A DNA stretch of 64,000 nt from assembly GCF_030819175.1 (NCBI RefSeq), contig NZ_JAUTBJ010000002.1:692001-756000 (forward strand), written 5' to 3'. Under the pieces are notes generated by a model. It had not been told where the DNA came from and made no database searches. It saw only the letters and a list, made by a program, of their open reading frames with translations. Source of the stretch: Sphingomonas sp. SORGH_AS_0879. Its GTDB lineage: Bacteria; Pseudomonadota; Alphaproteobacteria; Sphingomonadales; Sphingomonadaceae. The position numbers were made by a program, and so were the translations under genes. Each line of letters begins with the position of its first letter. Positions within the stretch are counted from its first letter, which is position 1. Of this stretch, positions 19,672 through 29,226 are shown piece after piece.

Positions 19672-22503
19672 ATGACCGACGCGCCCGATTACCGCGACAC
19701 CGTCTTCCTGCCGAAGACCGATTTCCCCATGAAGGCGGGGCTTGCCGCCAAGGAACCGGCGATTCTGGATCGCTGGGCCCGGATGGGGCTGTACGACCGC
19801 CTCCGCCGCGAGCGGGCCGGGCGCGAGCGGTTCATTCTGCATGACGGCCCTCCTTACGCGAATGGCGACATTCATATGGGCCATGCCCTCAACAAGGTGC
19901 TGAAGGACATCATCGTCCGTTCGCAGACCCTGTTGGGCAAGGACGCGCCCTATGTCCCCGGCTGGGACTGTCACGGCCTGCCGATCGAGTGGAAGGTCGA
20001 GGAGGCGTATCGCGCCAAGAAGCTGAACAAGGACGAGGTGCCCGTCGCGCAGTTCCGCGCCGAGTGCCGTGCCTATGCCGACACCTGGGTCGGCACGCAA
20101 AAGGCGCAGTTCGAGCGGCTGGGCGTGATGGGCGACTGGGCCAATCCGTACCTGACCATGACCTATGACGCCGAGGCGGTGATCGCGGGCGAACTGCTCA
20201 AGTTCGCCGAGTCGGGCCAGCTCTATCGCGGGGCCAAGCCGGTCATGTGGTCGCCGGTCGAAAAGACCGCGCTGGCCGAGGCGGAGGTCGAATATGAGGA
20301 CATCGTCTCCACCCAGATCGATGTCGGGTTCGAGGTGGCAAGCTGCCCCGAATATCCCGATCTGGTCGGCGCGCTGGCGGTCATCTGGACCACGACGCCC
20401 TGGACGATTCCGGTCAACCAGGCGCTGAGCTATGGCGAGGCGATCGACTATCTGCATTTCGAAAGCGCGGGGCGTCGCTATCTGGTCGCCGAGCCGCTGC
20501 TGCCCGCCTTCGCCAAGCGGACCGGCATCGCGGTGGAGACTTCCATCGGTCTGGTGAAGGGCCCGGCGCTGGAGGGCGCGACCGCCAGACATCCGATGCA
20601 CGCGCTGGGCGGCTTCTTCGCCAAGCCCCGGCCCTTCCTGGCGGGCGACTTCGTCACGACCGAGGCGGGTACGGGTCTGGTCCATATGGCCCCCGATCAT
20701 GGCGAGGACGACTTCCTGCTGTGCAAGGCCAACGGCATCGACCCGGTCTTCGCGGTGCAGGGCGACGGCACCTATCGCCCCGACTGGGCGTGGCTGGGCG
20801 GCCAGGGGAGCGTCATCAACAAGAAGTTCGTGTCCGCCGAGGGGCCGATCTGTTCGGACCTGCGGGGCGTCGGCGCTTTGCTGTCCGCCTCGGACGATTT
20901 CCAGCACAGCTATCCGCATAGCTGGCGGTCGAAGGCGAAGGTCATCTTCCGCGCCACGCCGCAATGGTTCATCCCGATGGACCGTGCCGATGCGACGCTG
21001 GTGCCCGACATGGCTATGGCGACCGTCGACCCGATCTCGGGCGTGACACCGCTCCTCACCGTGCCGCTGGGCAATGGCGCGACGCTGCGCCAGACCGCAC
21101 TCGACGCGATCGAGCGGACCCGCTGGGTGCCCGAGCGTAGCCGCAACCGTATCCGTTCGATGGTCGAGGGGCGTCCCGACTGGGTCATCAGCCGCCAGCG
21201 CGCCTGGGGCGTGCCGATCGCGCTCTATGTGAACCGCCAGACCGGCGAATATCTGAACGACAAGGCGGTCAACGCCCGCATCCTCGACGCCTTCCGGGCG
21301 GGCGGGGCGGATGCGTGGTTCACCGCCGATCATCAGGCGCTGCTGGGTGCCGACTATAATCTGGCCGATTACGAGCCGGTCAACGACATTCTCGACGTGT
21401 GGTTCGACTCCGGCTCGACCCATGCCTTCGTGATCGAGGCGCGCTATGGCGAAGGCACGCGCGCGAACCTGTATCTCGAGGGCTCGGACCAGCATCGCGG
21501 CTGGTTCCAGTCGTCGCTGCTCGAATCCTGCGGCACGCGGGGCCGGGCACCCTATGATGCCGTCCTGACCCACGGCTTCGCGCTCGACGGCCAGGGGCGC
21601 AAAATGTCCAAGTCGCTGGGCAATGTCGTCGATCCGCTCAAGATCATCGGCGAGTCGGGGGCGGATATCCTGCGCATCTGGACCGCCTCGACCGATTATT
21701 TCGAGGATGTCCGCATCGGCAAGGAGGTGCTGGCCACCGCCTCGGACAGCTATCGCAAGCTGCGCAACACCTTCCGCTATCTGCTCGGCGCGCTCGACGG
21801 GTTCGCGGAAGAGGAGCGTATCTCGTTCGACGCGATGCCCGAACTGGAGCGCTACGTGCTGGCGCGCCTGACCGCGCTCGACACCGAGTTGCGCCGCGCG
21901 GCGGATGCGTATGAGTTCAACCGCTATCTGCGCGCGCTGACCGATTTCGCGAATGAGGATCTGTCGGCCTTCTTCTTCGATATCCGCAAGGACTCGCTCT
22001 ATTGCGACGCCGCGACCGATCCCAAGCGTCGCAGCTATCGCACCGTGCTCGACATCCTGTTCCACGCGCTGGTTCGTTACGCGGCGCCGATCCTGTGCTT
22101 CACCGCCGAGGAAGTGTGGCAGTCGCGCTTCCCCTCGGAGGATGGCTCGGTCCATCTGCTCGAATGGCCGGAACTGCCGCAGCTTGGCGAGGACGAGGCG
22201 CTGATGGCGCGCTGGACCGAGATCCGGGGCCTTCGCGCCCAAGTGACCGAGGCGATCGAGCCGTTGCGCCGCGAAAAGACCGTGCGCTCGTCCAACGAGG
22301 CCGAGGTGACGGTGCCGTCGCTGCCGCTCGAACCCCATGCGCTGGCCGAGGCGTTCATCGTCGCGGACGTGAGCTTGGCGGACACGGTCGCCGTGACGCG
22401 GACCCGGCATCACAAATGCGGTCGCTGCTGGCGGCATCTGCCCGATGTGGCGGTGGATGGCGAATTGTGCGGGCGTTGCGCCGAGGTGGTCGCGCATGGG
22501 TAA
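19672..22503 (+). CDS. ileS: Isoleucyl-tRNA synthetase
   Basis: 943-residue class I synthetase that charges tRNA-Ile and edits valine. The HIGH-type motif is HMGH in NGDIHMGHALNK (about 68), the editing domain occupies roughly 200-400, and the KMSKS motif is near residue 643. A C-terminal zinc finger has the pairs CGRCW and CGRCAEV. ATG at 19672 gives MTDAPDYRDTVFLP; a GTG at 19663 is less likely because AAGG lies only two bases from it. The stop codon overlaps the first codons of lspA. Confidence 0.98.
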   Translation: MTDAPDYRDTVFLPKTDFPMKAGLAAKEPAILDRWARMGLYDRLRRERAGRERFILHDGPPYANGDIHMGHALNKVLKDIIVRSQTLLGKDAPYVPGWDCHGLPIEWKVEEAYRAKKLNKDEVPVAQFRAECRAYADTWVGTQKAQFERLGVMGDWANPYLTMTYDAEAVIAGELLKFAESGQLYRGAKPVMWSPVEKTALAEAEVEYEDIVSTQIDVGFEVASCPEYPDLVGALAVIWTTTPWTIPVNQALSYGEAIDYLHFESAGRRYLVAEPLLPAFAKRTGIAVETSIGLVKGPALEGATARHPMHALGGFFAKPRPFLAGDFVTTEAGTGLVHMAPDHGEDDFLLCKANGIDPVFAVQGDGTYRPDWAWLGGQGSVINKKFVSAEGPICSDLRGVGALLSASDDFQHSYPHSWRSKAKVIFRATPQWFIPMDRADATLVPDMAMATVDPISGVTPLLTVPLGNGATLRQTALDAIERTRWVPERSRNRIRSMVEGRPDWVISRQRAWGVPIALYVNRQTGEYLNDKAVNARILDAFRAGGADAWFTADHQALLGADYNLADYEPVNDILDVWFDSGSTHAFVIEARYGEGTRANLYLEGSDQHRGWFQSSLLESCGTRGRAPYDAVLTHGFALDGQGRKMSKSLGNVVDPLKIIGESGADILRIWTASTDYFEDVRIGKEVLATASDSYRKLRNTFRYLLGALDGFAEEERISFDAMPELERYVLARLTALDTELRRAADAYEFNRYLRALTDFANEDLSAFFFDIRKDSLYCDAATDPKRRSYRTVLDILFHALVRYAAPILCFTAEEVWQSRFPSEDGSVHLLEWPELPQLGEDEALMARWTEIRGLRAQVTEAIEPLRREKTVRSSNEAEVTVPSLPLEPHALAEAFIVADVSLADTVAVTRTRHHKCGRCWRHLPDVAVDGELCGRCAEVVAHG

Positions 22504-23002
22504 GTTCCCCCGGCTGGGGCTGGTGACGGCGTTCGCGCTGTTCCTGCTCGATCAGGTCATCAAATGGGCGATCACCGGGCCGCTGGCCTTGCGCACGCTG
22601 GGCGATGTCCGTGAGATCGTGAGCATCTTCAACCTGCGCTTCGTGCCCAATTACGGCATTTCGCTCGGCCTGCTGACCGCCGATAGCAATGCCTCGCGCT
22701 GGGCCTTGGTCGCGATGACCGGGGCGATCGCGCTGGCGGTCGGCTTCTGGATGACGCGCGAGCGCAATCCGGTGGATCAGGTCGCGCTGGGCTGTGTGCT
22801 CGGCGGGGCGCTGGGCAATATCATCGATCGGGTGCGGTTCGGTTATGTCGTCGACTTCGCCGATCTGCACTTCGGCGAGTGGCGGCCCTTTTTGGTCTTC
22901 AATGTCGCCGATGCAGCGATTACGATAGGCGTTCTGGTTCTGCTGGCGCGCGCGCTTCTCGTGCGCGACCGGCCCGCTCCCGTGGAGAAGAGCAATGCGT
23001 AA
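22496..23002 (+). CDS. lspA: Lipoprotein signal peptidase (signal peptidase II)
   Basis: 168-residue inner-membrane aspartyl protease that removes signal peptides of diacylated prolipoproteins. Four hydrophobic helices are visible. The catalytic aspartates are in GNIIDRVR (about 110) and FNVADAAI (about 138), with the conserved Asn beside each. The start overlaps the ileS stop and the stop overlaps the start of the DUF3035 lipoprotein, so all are translationally coupled. The next gene encodes a likely substrate. Confidence 0.97.
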   Translation: MGKFPRLGLVTAFALFLLDQVIKWAITGPLALRTLGDVREIVSIFNLRFVPNYGISLGLLTADSNASRWALVAMTGAIALAVGFWMTRERNPVDQVALGCVLGGALGNIIDRVRFGYVVDFADLHFGEWRPFLVFNVADAAITIGVLVLLARALLVRDRPAPVEKSNA

Positions 23003-23409
23003 GTTGGTGCCCGTCATCGCAGGTCTGTCCTGCGCCGCGTTGCTGACGGGATGTGGGGGCCGGGCGTGGCCTGGACCGGGCGCGGCCCGACGAATTCGCC
23101 GTCGCGCGCCAGCCCTCGCTGATCATCCCGCCCGACTTCGCACTGGTCCCGCCCCAGCCGGGTGCCGCCCCCGTCCAGGCGCGCAGCGGCCAGCAGCAGA
23201 CGCTCGACGCGCTGTTCGGCGGTCAGGCGGCGCGCAGCCAGTCGGAATATGGGCTGGTGCAGAATGCCGGTGCGGATACGGCCGATGCCGGCATCCGCTC
23301 CTCGGTCGGCGACCCCGGCACCAATGTCGTCGACAAGGGCGCGACCACCCGCGACATCGTCGCCGCGCCCGAAGGCGACGGCCAGGACGCGCGCGCCGCG
23401 ACCAACTGA
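22995..23409 (+). CDS. DUF3035 family lipoprotein, frameshifted after the lipobox
   Basis: The first frame begins MRKLVPVIAGLSCAALL and reaches the lipobox LTGC, Cys at residue 20 (23052-23054). Directly after it a run of five G (23055-23059) shifts the frame, and the rest of the family sequence (DEFAVARQPSLIIPPDF, then LVPPQPG) is read in the +1 frame to TGA at 23407-23409. One G fewer restores a single 137-residue lipoprotein. DUF3035 proteins are small outer-membrane lipoproteins, related to the alphaproteobacterial BamF accessory subunit of the BAM complex. As printed, only a short peptide would be made. Error, decay or slippage cannot be told apart. Confidence 0.8.
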
Positions 23410-23425
23410 TCCCGATCGAATTTGG

Positions 23426-23466
23426 AAAAGGGGCCGGGGCGCACAGGCTTCCCGGCCCCTTTTTCA
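23426..23466. terminator. Bidirectional rho-independent terminator
   Basis: AAAAGGGGCCGGG pairs with CCCGGCCCCTTTTT across a 12-nt loop. It lies between the convergent DUF3035 and TonB-C genes and has A and T tracts on the two sides, so it can serve both. Confidence 0.88.
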
Positions 23467-23469
23467 TGG

Positions 23470-24609
23470 TCAATAGGCGGGCGGTGCCGTGCCGTCGGCA
23501 TCGCCGGGGGGCATATTCTCCGGCCCCATCACGAACTTTACCCGGTCGACACAGCCGACATGGCCCTGGGGTGAGGGGGCGAAGCGGGCGCTACGCAGCA
23601 CCGCCATCGCCTGATCGCCGAATTCGCTCGAGGGTTCGGCGGCGACCACCTTCATATTGCCCAACTCGCCCCAGGTCGCGACGTCGTAGCTGACGACCGC
23701 CCAACCCTCGATCGAGCGCCGCCGCCACGGCTCGGGGAAGCGCAACTGGGGCGGATTGGCCCAGCCATGCTGGTCGGGACAGGTGCTCCCATCGACCTTC
23801 GCGTCATGCAACGCTGGCGGCATGGCGGGGGCCTCCATCTTTATCGGCGCTCGGTGGAAGGGATAGAAGCAACCGGTCCGCGCGCCCTTGGTGAAGCGCG
23901 ACGCGCGGATGGCGGCCAGCGACGCCTTGTCGAGCGCGGCATTGCCCGTGCCGCTGAAAACACGGGGGCGGAGGGGCTTGCCGCGTGCATCCAGGTCATA
24001 GGCGATCATCGACCAGCTCTGGACGCCGGGTGTCGCAGGAAGCGCCCGGAAATCGGGCAAGTGACGGATCAGCGGCTGGGGATAGGGCATGTCGAAGCAA
24101 CTGCCCGCCGCGCTCCGTATCCGGTCCCACCCCTCTTTGGGCAACGGGCCGCTGGTCGAATGGATGGTATAGGACATGAGTTCGACCACATCCGCCTGGC
24201 CCAGCTTGCTGCCCCACCGGGCGAAGGTGACGGTGCAACCCTGTTGCGGCGCGCCGGAGGCGAAGCGACTGGCCGCCAAGGCGGGGGCGGTATCCTCGGC
24301 AAAGGCGACGAAGCCCGGCGCATCACGGGTGATCGATACCGGCCGCCCCGTCGCATCGATGGCGAATCGATAGGTGACCCGGTCCGGCGAGGTCGGCGTT
24401 CCCCAGCTCAGCACATTCCAGGGGCGGCGGATCGGCTGTCCGGGGACCGGATCGGCTCCGCAGCGAACCTCACCGGGCGTCCAGCCGATGAGAGAGCGAT
24501 CGGTCGGCGGGGGCGGGACCGTGGCCTGGCCGGGAAGGGCCGACAGCGTGGCGGCGATCATCGCGGCGATGGCGGGGACGGTTACGATCGGGCCTGTGGT
24601 TCGGGGCAT
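23470..24609 (-). CDS. Exported protein with TonB C-terminal-like repeats
   Basis: 379 residues. The start MPRTTGPIVTV gives a signal peptide cut near LPGQATV. The mature part holds about three segments resembling the TonB C-terminal fold, each with a pattern like V-x-Y-x(3)-D-x-x-G-x-P followed by A-x(2)-A-(I/L)-x-A-S-R-F. Examples are YRFAIDATGRPVSI with APALAASRFASG, MIAYDLDARGKPLRP with AIRASRFTKG, and VVSYDVATWGELGNM with VLRSARFAPS. There are no membrane helix and no partner ExbB/ExbD nearby, so it is not a working TonB. Such multi-copy proteins are common in sphingomonads and their role is unknown. Confidence 0.78.
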   Translation of the reverse strand: MPRTTGPIVTVPAIAAMIAATLSALPGQATVPPPPTDRSLIGWTPGEVRCGADPVPGQPIRRPWNVLSWGTPTSPDRVTYRFAIDATGRPVSITRDAPGFVAFAEDTAPALAASRFASGAPQQGCTVTFARWGSKLGQADVVELMSYTIHSTSGPLPKEGWDRIRSAAGSCFDMPYPQPLIRHLPDFRALPATPGVQSWSMIAYDLDARGKPLRPRVFSGTGNAALDKASLAAIRASRFTKGARTGCFYPFHRAPIKMEAPAMPPALHDAKVDGSTCPDQHGWANPPQLRFPEPWRRRSIEGWAVVSYDVATWGELGNMKVVAAEPSSEFGDQAMAVLRSARFAPSPQGHVGCVDRVKFVMGPENMPPGDADGTAPPAY

Positions 24610-24730
24610 GGCGGGTGCTTCACTCCCTCGACGATCCGCCGATCTCCGGTCCGGGCGATCCCTCGCGCCCCAGTTCGGGTCGGGCTCGCGCAGCTTATGG
24701 AGGAAATCGCCCCACAGCCAGTCCCATATG

Positions 24731-24767
24731 GAAAAGGGCGGCACCGTTGCCGGCGCCACCCTTTCAC
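24731..24767 (-). terminator. Terminator downstream of porin gene
   Basis: AAAAGGGCGGCACCG pairs, with two mismatches or wobbles, with CGGCGCCACCCTTT across TTGC. On the minus strand it begins about 20 bp past the porin stop codon. Confidence 0.7.
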
Positions 24768-24786
24768 CCCCCGATGGATTTTCGGA

Positions 24787-25623
24787 TCAGAAGGCCGCGG
24801 TCAGCGAGAAGACCACCGTCGCATCCGAGATCGAGGCGCCCCCCGGCGTCTGATATTGCGAGAAGTTCGGCTGGATATAGGCCGCCTTCGACTTGGTGAT
24901 GTCGGTGTCGATGTACGAGACGTTGAAGGTCAGGTTCTTGTACGCGGCGACATCGGCACCCAGCGACCAGTCCCAATAGCTGCCGGTGGGCGACAGGCTG
25001 GTGCCGTTGGGGCCCAGGCCCGGATTGCCCTTGGAATAGCCGATATGCGCCTTGGCGGTGATCGGCGTGCTGGGAATGCCGACCGCGCCGTCGCCGGTCA
25101 GATAGACGTTATCCCAGCGCTGGCCCCGGCTGTACGAGGTGTTGGAGAAGTTGCCGAGCGAGGTCTGCTTGGGCGCGTAATAGGCGCCGGCGGTCAGTGT
25201 CGCGGGACCCGCGGTGCCCGACAGGCGGCCGAAGAATTCGACCACGTCGGTTTCCGACGCGCCGCCCGGATAGGTGTACCAGGTCACGCCCGCGTCGACG
25301 GTCGCGGTGCCGTAGCTGTGCTTGTACCCGGCAATGCCGTCCAGCTCCATATTGGCGCCGCCGAACGTGCCCCAGCCCGCCAGATTGGAGGCGAAGGTGC
25401 CGATATAGAAGCCGCTTTCATGCGCGATGGTCAGCGCGGCCTGGACGGAGGCGTTCTTGTTGGTCTGCGACACGCCGCGAAGGCGATAGTCGGTCAGGAT
25501 CGCGGCGCTGCCGCTGACCGTGATGGGCGAGGGCGGTGCGGTTTCGGTGCCGCTGTCCTGCGCCAAGGCGGGCGTCGCGGCAACCAGCGAGAGGCCGCCA
25601 AGGAGGATCGTGGAGAAGCGCAT
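24787..25623 (-). CDS. TorF family putative porin
   Basis: 278 residues with a signal peptide (MRFSTILLGG to TPALAQD) and a ribosome-binding site AAGGGAAACG before ATG. The family hallmark LTDYRLRGVSQTNKNASVQA follows, then GFYIGTFASNLAG and a series of alternating beta strands. It ends VVFSLTAAF, with the C-terminal Phe of outer-membrane barrels. It is intact, unlike the related gene at 14882. A 195-bp A/T-richer upstream region (25624-25818) separates it from the MscS gene and probably holds its own promoter, though I see no clear match. Substrate unknown. Confidence 0.9.
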   Translation of the reverse strand: MRFSTILLGGLSLVAATPALAQDSGTETAPPSPITVSGSAAILTDYRLRGVSQTNKNASVQAALTIAHESGFYIGTFASNLAGWGTFGGANMELDGIAGYKHSYGTATVDAGVTWYTYPGGASETDVVEFFGRLSGTAGPATLTAGAYYAPKQTSLGNFSNTSYSRGQRWDNVYLTGDGAVGIPSTPITAKAHIGYSKGNPGLGPNGTSLSPTGSYWDWSLGADVAAYKNLTFNVSYIDTDITKSKAAYIQPNFSQYQTPGGASISDATVVFSLTAAF

Positions 25624-25818
25624 CGTTTCCCTTTCAAACGGAAATTCGATGTTCTCACCTGCAAGCTCGCATCGGTGCGGCCTCTGTATGTCGGGCGAAC
25701 CCGGCGGACCGTCTGCCGTAGCGATGTCTGAAATATTGGCAGGCGGTGGTGCACCGCACAAGCATAATCTATCGCATGGCGACATTCATCGCACAGGATG
25801 TTGCGCAAATAACACAGA

Positions 25819-27111
25819 TTAAGAGCCTAAATTTTCGTGCCGTTCGCCCATCGGCAAGGATCGGATATGAATGTCGCGCTGTGGATAAGGCAGGCCGACG
25901 CCATGTTCTTTAAACAGGAACCACAGGCGGTTGAGGACATCGGAGCGAACATTGCCGACGCCGCTTTCGGGGTCGCTGATCCAGGCCAGGATTTCATGCT
26001 GGAGCGCATGATCGCCGAAGCCCATCAACCAGACGCTGGGCTTGGGGCTTTTGAGCACGCGCGGCGATTCGTGCGCGGCGCGCAGCATCAGTTCCTGCGC
26101 CAGTTTCAGGTCGCTGTCATAGGCGATGGACACGGGGATCCGGACGCGGACGTTGCGGTCGGAATAGGACCAGTTCTCCACCTCCTGCGTCATCAGATTT
26201 TCGTTCGGGATCAGATGCTCCTTGCCGTCGCGGGTGATGATCGAGACGGCGCGCACCCCGATCTTGTTGACCCAGCCGATCTCGTTCTGGAGCGCGATCA
26301 CGTCGCCCGGCTTGATCGATCGGTCCATCAACAGGATGATCCCGGCGATCAGATTGCCGATCGTCTTCTGCAACCCGAAACCGATCGCCAGGCCGAAGCC
26401 GCCCGAGAACAGCGCCAGGCTGGTCAGGTCGATTTCCAGCAGGTCGGTCGCGAAGAAAAAGGCGATGACGACGATGCCGATGCTGGCGAGCTTCTGCGCC
26501 AGCAGCTTCTGGGTCGGGTCCAACCCGCGCGCATGGCCGATCCACTGCTCGGTGATGCGCGTGACGGCGCGGGTGACGGCCAGGATCGCGACGATGGTGA
26601 CCAGCATCGTCACCAGCAGCATTACCGAGAAGCGCCGCGACCCGACGGTGAAGCCGATCTGCTCGGCCAACCGCGTCACCGGCTCCAGCCCGCCGATTTC
26701 GCGGCTGAACAGCGCGACGAAACAGACGATGGCGAAGACCCAGGCCAGCCAGCGCGGCAGGTTGAGCCCGCGCAGCAACTGGAACCCCGCCCGCGCCACC
26801 GACGCGCCCAGCGCCAGCCCGATCGGCACCCCCGCCAAAGACCCCCAGGGCCAGATCGCGCCCAGCGTCATCAGCAGGAAGGCGGCGGCGACATGCCGGG
26901 TGATCGCGCAGATACGGGCCTGGATCGCCTCGCCATGGGCGATGGCGAAGCGCTGGATCAGCGCGGCGACATGTGGTCCGACCTTGCGCCCCGCCACCAC
27001 GCCGCCCGCCAGCATCGCCAGCGTCAGGGCGGCGGCGACCCCGGCCTCGATGGCCTCGGCGCGGGTCGGCAGTTCGATGCCGCTCGCCTGAAGCCATTCG
27101 AACAGCGTCAT
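25819..27111 (-). CDS. Small-conductance mechanosensitive channel (MscS family)
   Basis: 430-residue inner-membrane channel that opens under hypo-osmotic tension. About four hydrophobic N-terminal helices (residues 25-250) precede the MscS core. The pore-lining helix is followed by GFGLAIGFGLQKTIGNLIAG, rich in Gly/Ala as expected, then the beta-domain (GDVIALQNEIGWVNKIGVR) and the C-terminal alpha/beta part. Its start overlaps the metC stop as ATGA (27108-27111), which places it third in the sseA-metC-mscS operon. The link to sulfur genes has no obvious functional reason. Confidence 0.93.
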   Translation of the reverse strand: MTLFEWLQASGIELPTRAEAIEAGVAAALTLAMLAGGVVAGRKVGPHVAALIQRFAIAHGEAIQARICAITRHVAAAFLLMTLGAIWPWGSLAGVPIGLALGASVARAGFQLLRGLNLPRWLAWVFAIVCFVALFSREIGGLEPVTRLAEQIGFTVGSRRFSVMLLVTMLVTIVAILAVTRAVTRITEQWIGHARGLDPTQKLLAQKLASIGIVVIAFFFATDLLEIDLTSLALFSGGFGLAIGFGLQKTIGNLIAGIILLMDRSIKPGDVIALQNEIGWVNKIGVRAVSIITRDGKEHLIPNENLMTQEVENWSYSDRNVRVRIPVSIAYDSDLKLAQELMLRAAHESPRVLKSPKPSVWLMGFGDHALQHEILAWISDPESGVGNVRSDVLNRLWFLFKEHGVGLPYPQRDIHIRSLPMGERHENLGS

Positions 27112-28304
27112 CCGCGCGCCGCCCGGAAGCGGTCCAGGCCCCGGTCGAGATCGGCGATCAGGTCGTCCACATCCTCCAGCCCGATCTGCAACCGGATCAG
27201 CGGCCCGGCGAAGTCGCGCCTGGTGACGCTGCGATAACGATGCGGATCGGCGGGGATGGCGAGGCTCTCATAGCCGCCCCAACTGAACCCCAGCCCGAAA
27301 TGGGCGAGCCCGTCGAGCATCGCGGTGCGCGCCGCATCATTGCCGCCGTCGAGGACGAAGGCGAACAGCCCGCTCGAGCCCAGGAAATCGCGCGCGAACA
27401 CGTCATGGCCGGGGCAGGAGGGCAAAGCGGGGTGAAGCACCTGCGCCACGCCCGGTTGTTCGGCGAGCCACCGGGCGATGGTCAGCGCGCTCGCCTGATG
27501 CTGGGCCAGCCGCACGCCCATGGTGCGCAGGCCCCGGCTGCCCAGATAGGCGTCGTCGGGGCTGGCGACCTGCCCAAGCTGGAAACTGGTATCCCGAAGC
27601 GCCGCCCAATGCGACGGCGCGGCGGTGACGGACCCCAGCATCGCGTCCGAATGGCCGACCACATATTTGGTGCAGGCCAGCACGGTCAGGTCGATGCCCT
27701 TTTCGATCGCCGGGAAGAACAGCGGCGTCGCCCAGGTATTGTCGAGGATCGTCGTGATTCCGCGCGCCTTGGCCACCGCGACGATGGCGGGAACGTCCTG
27801 CACCTCGAAGCTGAGCGAGCCGGGGCTTTCGAGGAAGATCGCGCGTGTGGCCGGGCCGATCAGCTCGGCGATCCTGGCGCCGACCAGCGGGTCGTAGAAT
27901 CGCGTCGTGATCCCCATCCGCGCCAGCAACCCGGTGGCGAGCCCGCGGGTCGGGTCATAGGCGCTGTCGACCAGCAGCAGTTCGTCCCCCGGCGACAGGA
28001 CCGACAGCAAGGCCGCCGCGATCGCCGCGACACCCGAGGGGTAGAGGAAGGTCGCCTCCGCCCCCGGCTCCAGACTGGTCAGCGCATCGGCGAGCGACCA
28101 TTGGGTGGGGAGACCCTTGCGGCCATAGAACAGCTTTTCATGCAGGTTGCCCGCGCCGGTGGCGCGCATATGCGCGACATTGTCGTAGAGCACCGTCGAG
28201 CCGCGCCAGACGGGGACGTTGACCACGCCCTTGGTCCATTCGGCGCGGCGGCCCGCCTGGACCAGACGGGTGGCGGGCTTGATGGGCAGATCGTCGTCGG
28301 TCAT
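27108..28304 (-). CDS. metC: Cystathionine beta-lyase (PLP-dependent)
   Basis: 398-residue Cys/Met metabolism PLP enzyme that splits cystathionine to homocysteine, pyruvate and ammonia. The start MTDDDLPIKPATRLV was chosen over an upstream in-frame ATG lying inside the preceding gene. The PLP lysine is in ACTKYVVGHSDAML, and the cofactor-binding GVAAIAAALL segment and WGGYESLA near the C-terminus fit MetC better than gamma-synthases. The gene sits six bases after sseA and overlaps mscS. Confidence 0.93.
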   Translation of the reverse strand: MTDDDLPIKPATRLVQAGRRAEWTKGVVNVPVWRGSTVLYDNVAHMRATGAGNLHEKLFYGRKGLPTQWSLADALTSLEPGAEATFLYPSGVAAIAAALLSVLSPGDELLLVDSAYDPTRGLATGLLARMGITTRFYDPLVGARIAELIGPATRAIFLESPGSLSFEVQDVPAIVAVAKARGITTILDNTWATPLFFPAIEKGIDLTVLACTKYVVGHSDAMLGSVTAAPSHWAALRDTSFQLGQVASPDDAYLGSRGLRTMGVRLAQHQASALTIARWLAEQPGVAQVLHPALPSCPGHDVFARDFLGSSGLFAFVLDGGNDAARTAMLDGLAHFGLGFSWGGYESLAIPADPHRYRSVTRRDFAGPLIRLQIGLEDVDDLIADLDRGLDRFRAARG

Positions 28305-28309
28305 CGCGT

Positions 28310-29155
28310 TCAAACGTCTTTCGCCTTGGGGGTGCTGGGGTCGGAGCCCCATTCGGTCCAGCTTCCGTCATAGACGGGCATCATCCCGCCGATCCGCTCC
28401 GCGCCAAAGGCGAGGACGCAGGCGGTGATGCCGGAGCCGCAGGTGGCGACCATCGGCCTGGTCGGGTCGACCCCGGCGGCGGCGAAGGCCTGCGCGATGG
28501 CGGCGGGGCTTTTCCAGCGACCGTCACCCTCGAACAGTCTGGAATAGGGCAGGTTGCGGGCACCGGGGATATGGCCGGGCTCGACGCCGGGGCGTGGTTC
28601 GGGCTCGGACCCGGCGAAACGGCCGGGGGAGCGGGCGTCGACGATCTGCGCATCGCCCGCCTCGACCTGGCTACGCACTTCGCGAAGGCTGCGGACGCGG
28701 GCAAGGTCGGCATGGGCGACGAACAGGCCTGGTGTTTCGGTCGCGCCAGCGGGGCCGACCATGACGGGATGCCCCGCCGCCGTCCAAGCCTCCAGCCCGC
28801 CGTCGAGCAGCGCCACCGACTTCGCGCCGAACAGGCTCAGCAGCCACCAGACGCGTGCGGAACTGTGCAGAGGGGAGCGATCATACAGGACGATCCGGTC
28901 GGCATGGCCGACGCCCGCTTCGCTCATCGCATGGGCGAAGGCGTCCGGCTGGGGCAGGGTCATCGGCAGGTCGCTGTCGGGATCGGCGAGTTTGCCCAGT
29001 GCCAGGAAGCGCGCACCGGGAATATGCCCGTCCTCATATCCCCGCCGGGCTTTCGCGTCGCCGGGATCGTCCAGGAAATAGGTGACGTCGAGGATGCGCA
29101 CATCGGCTTCGCCTGCGATGGCGGCAAGGTCTTGCGGGGTTAGGAGTGGCGGCAT
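28310..29155 (-). CDS. sseA: 3-mercaptopyruvate sulfurtransferase
   Basis: 281-residue two-domain rhodanese. The N-terminal inactive domain has RRGYEDGHIPGARFL; the C-terminal domain has the catalytic Cys239 in CGSGITA, the loop typical of mercaptopyruvate rather than thiosulfate sulfurtransferases. It transfers sulfur from 3-mercaptopyruvate to thiol acceptors or cyanide. It begins the sseA-metC-mscS operon, so two steps of sulfur amino-acid metabolism are adjacent. Confidence 0.93.
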   Translation of the reverse strand: MPPLLTPQDLAAIAGEADVRILDVTYFLDDPGDAKARRGYEDGHIPGARFLALGKLADPDSDLPMTLPQPDAFAHAMSEAGVGHADRIVLYDRSPLHSSARVWWLLSLFGAKSVALLDGGLEAWTAAGHPVMVGPAGATETPGLFVAHADLARVRSLREVRSQVEAGDAQIVDARSPGRFAGSEPEPRPGVEPGHIPGARNLPYSRLFEGDGRWKSPAAIAQAFAAAGVDPTRPMVATCGSGITACVLAFGAERIGGMMPVYDGSWTEWGSDPSTPKAKDV

Positions 29156-29226
29156 CGGGGCTCCCCTTGATCGATCGCCCGTACCTAGGCGCGTTCAGGG
29201 CAGGGTCGCAAGCATGGGCGCGGTAA

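Noticed and set aside
19501..22497. A 998-codon minus-strand frame opposite ileS
   Set aside because: Mirror of ileS codon usage, with no domain or ribosome-binding site.
25731..25760. Sigma-54-like promoter near the porin gene
   Set aside because: The GG/GC spacing is one base too long.
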